Shown here: piece after piece, positions 31,846 through 32,570 of the stretch
Position numbering within the stretch: position 1 is the first letter of the stretch
Layout of the letters: each line of letters opens with the position of its first letter
Assembly: GCA_934097085.1 (NCBI GenBank)
Contig: CAKONK010000015.1
Coordinates: 1 to 32,570 of the forward strand
Reading direction: 5' to 3'
Source of the DNA: an uncultured Bacilli bacterium
Lineage (GTDB): Bacteria; Bacillota_I; Bacilli_A; RF39; UBA660
DNA length: 32,570 nucleotides
Translations under genes and position numbers: made by a program
Notes under the pieces: model-generated
Databases searched by the model: none
Seen by the model: only the letters and a program-made list of their open reading frames with translations
What the model was told of the DNA's origin: nothing

Positions 31846-32373
31846 ATGAAAGTTGGGGATAAGTTAACAATTCACTGTTATAAACATAATGGTAAAATAG
31901 ATAGAATTAGTGGTGAAGCCATTGTTTTAGATGAAACCGATGAATATTTGGTATGTGCCAATAATAGGGTTAAGTTAATAGAAAATGATGGTAGAAGTCA
32001 TCGAACCAAAGAAATAGCCATTTTATTCTTTTATAAAAAAGAATGGTATAATATATTGGCTCAATTAAAAAAGTATGGATTATTCTATTATTGCAATATT
32101 GCATCACCATATATAATTGATGGAAATATCATAAAATATATAGATTATGATTTGGACTTAAGAATTTTTCCTGATGGAAATTTTAAAGTCCTTGATAAAA
32201 ACGAATATAGGTATCATAAAATTACTATGAGATACTCTGATGAAATAGATGTAATTGTTCAAGATAGCCTAAACAAATTGATAGACAATAAGAATAATAA
32301 TACTTTTCCGTTTAAAAAAGAGGTTATAGAACATTATTATAAAATCTATAAAAATATAATAAATAATTCTTAA
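31846..32373 (+). CDS. DUF402 / Ntdp-family nucleoside di- and triphosphatase-like protein
   Basis: 175 residues, about the family length. MKVGDKLTIHCYKHNGKIDR, the H-R-T-K-E-I-A-I-L-F-F-YKKEWYNIL segment, YYCNIASPYIIDGNIIKYIDYDLDLRIFPDG and the late VIEHYYKIYKN are characteristic of DUF402 proteins such as Bacillus YgaC and staphylococcal Ntdp, which hydrolyse nucleoside tri- and diphosphates with a metal; the D-Y-D-L-D-L-R acidic cluster is the metal-binding part. The start is supported by GGAGGA. It lies directly upstream of a ribosomal RNA operon. Confidence 0.9.
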   Translation: MKVGDKLTIHCYKHNGKIDRISGEAIVLDETDEYLVCANNRVKLIENDGRSHRTKEIAILFFYKKEWYNILAQLKKYGLFYYCNIASPYIIDGNIIKYIDYDLDLRIFPDGNFKVLDKNEYRYHKITMRYSDEIDVIVQDSLNKLIDNKNNNTFPFKKEVIEHYYKIYKNIINNS

Positions 32374-32391
32374 AAAATTGTAAAATTATGT

Positions 32392-32410
32392 CAATTTTGT
32401 GTGAAAATTG
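32392..32410. repeat. Short inverted repeat after the DUF402 gene
   Basis: CAATTTT (32392-32398) and AAAATTG (32404-32410); an overlapping alternative pairs TTTTGTG with CACAAAA, followed by a T run at about 32423. It is a possible terminator for the DUF402 gene, just ahead of the rRNA promoter. Confidence 0.45.
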
Positions 32411-32450
32411 CACAAAATGTCGATTTTTTCAAAAAAAGTACAAAAAAGCG

Positions 32451-32479
32451 TTGACAATAAAAAAATAGTTTGATATATT
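32451..32479 (+). promoter_or_regulatory. Ribosomal RNA operon promoter
   Basis: TTGACA (32451-32456), 17 bases, TATATT (32474-32479). A- and T-tracts upstream (about 32420-32448) form a typical UP element. Transcription should start near 32486. Confidence 0.8.
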
Positions 32480-32485
32480 AATTTT

Positions 32486-32525
32486 GCACTTGAAAAAAAG
32501 AGGTGCGAGAAGTTCTTTGAAAACT
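32486..32525 (+). promoter_or_regulatory. rRNA leader: hairpin and boxA-like antitermination site
   Basis: GCACTT (32486-32491) pairs with AGGTGC (32501-32506), then GTTCTTTGAAAACT (32512-32525), the conserved boxA-type element ahead of 16S rRNA in Bacillota. The window ends about 45 bases further; the 16S gene is expected just outside. Confidence 0.8.
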
Positions 32526-32570
32526 AAGTAAAAAAAGTCAATTTGAGAAGCCAAGGAAAACTAAAGATAA

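Noticed and set aside
1..32570. CRISPR array, tRNA or tmRNA genes
   Set aside because: No regularly spaced repeats, no cloverleaf with CCA-type end and no tmRNA tag sequence were seen, including next to smpB.

Overview
The window is very AT-rich DNA from a low-GC Gram-positive bacterium (Bacillota, probably an uncultured gut-type Bacilli/RF39- or Erysipelotrichia-like lineage). The basis is the AT-rich codon use, lipoproteins with Gram-positive-style lipoboxes, cdaA-cdaR, the secG-rnr-smpB order, an RF2 gene with the classical frameshift, and UGA used as a stop. UGA is therefore not a Trp codon, so this is not a typical Mycoplasma. The assignment to a lineage is inference.

Positions 1-7700 are accessory. 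They hold three acetyltransferase (GNAT) genes, each group followed by a short orphan piece encoding the same SEC-C metal-binding tail (PCGS-G-K/R-KYK-x-CCGK-stop). After these come a frameshifted RhuM-family pseudogene, a LemA/DUF2207 membrane pair, a 430-base non-coding stretch and a truncated fourth acetyltransferase. The three SEC-C tails, two with a nearly identical downstream terminator, look like cassette or attachment-site scars and are the most unusual structure here.

Positions 7700-14850 are a mixed region of mostly single genes with their own promoters and terminators. They include an unknown 283-residue protein, a small lipoprotein, a two-helix membrane protein, BrnQ overlapping a Nudix hydrolase, a DUF1835 protein, a 3-hydroxyacyl-CoA dehydrogenase, an unknown protein behind a near-consensus promoter with two tandem palindromes, and a CmpB-type membrane protein.

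Positions 14870-28650 are a housekeeping block on the plus strand: kinase-like protein, prfB (programmed +1 frameshift), a VanY-type peptidase, tilS, ftsH, secG, an orphan type IV pilin-like gene, rnr, smpB, a YerB-like DUF3048 protein, a small membrane protein, cdaA and cdaR. A convergent DUF378 gene and a LolA/GerS-like lipoprotein follow. The theme is translation and RNA quality control (RF2, TilS, RNase R, SmpB), membrane proteostasis (FtsH, SecG) and c-di-AMP signalling (CdaA with CdaR).

At 28686-29949 lies a decayed ISAs1-family insertion sequence with recognisable terminal inverted repeats and a 9-bp near-perfect target duplication; it landed in the terminator hairpin of the lipoprotein gene. 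It is followed by a membrane-anchored protein, a CtpA-type S41 protease, a DUF402/Ntdp-type phosphatase and, at the right edge, a ribosomal RNA operon promoter and boxA leader. The 16S gene itself should begin just beyond the window.
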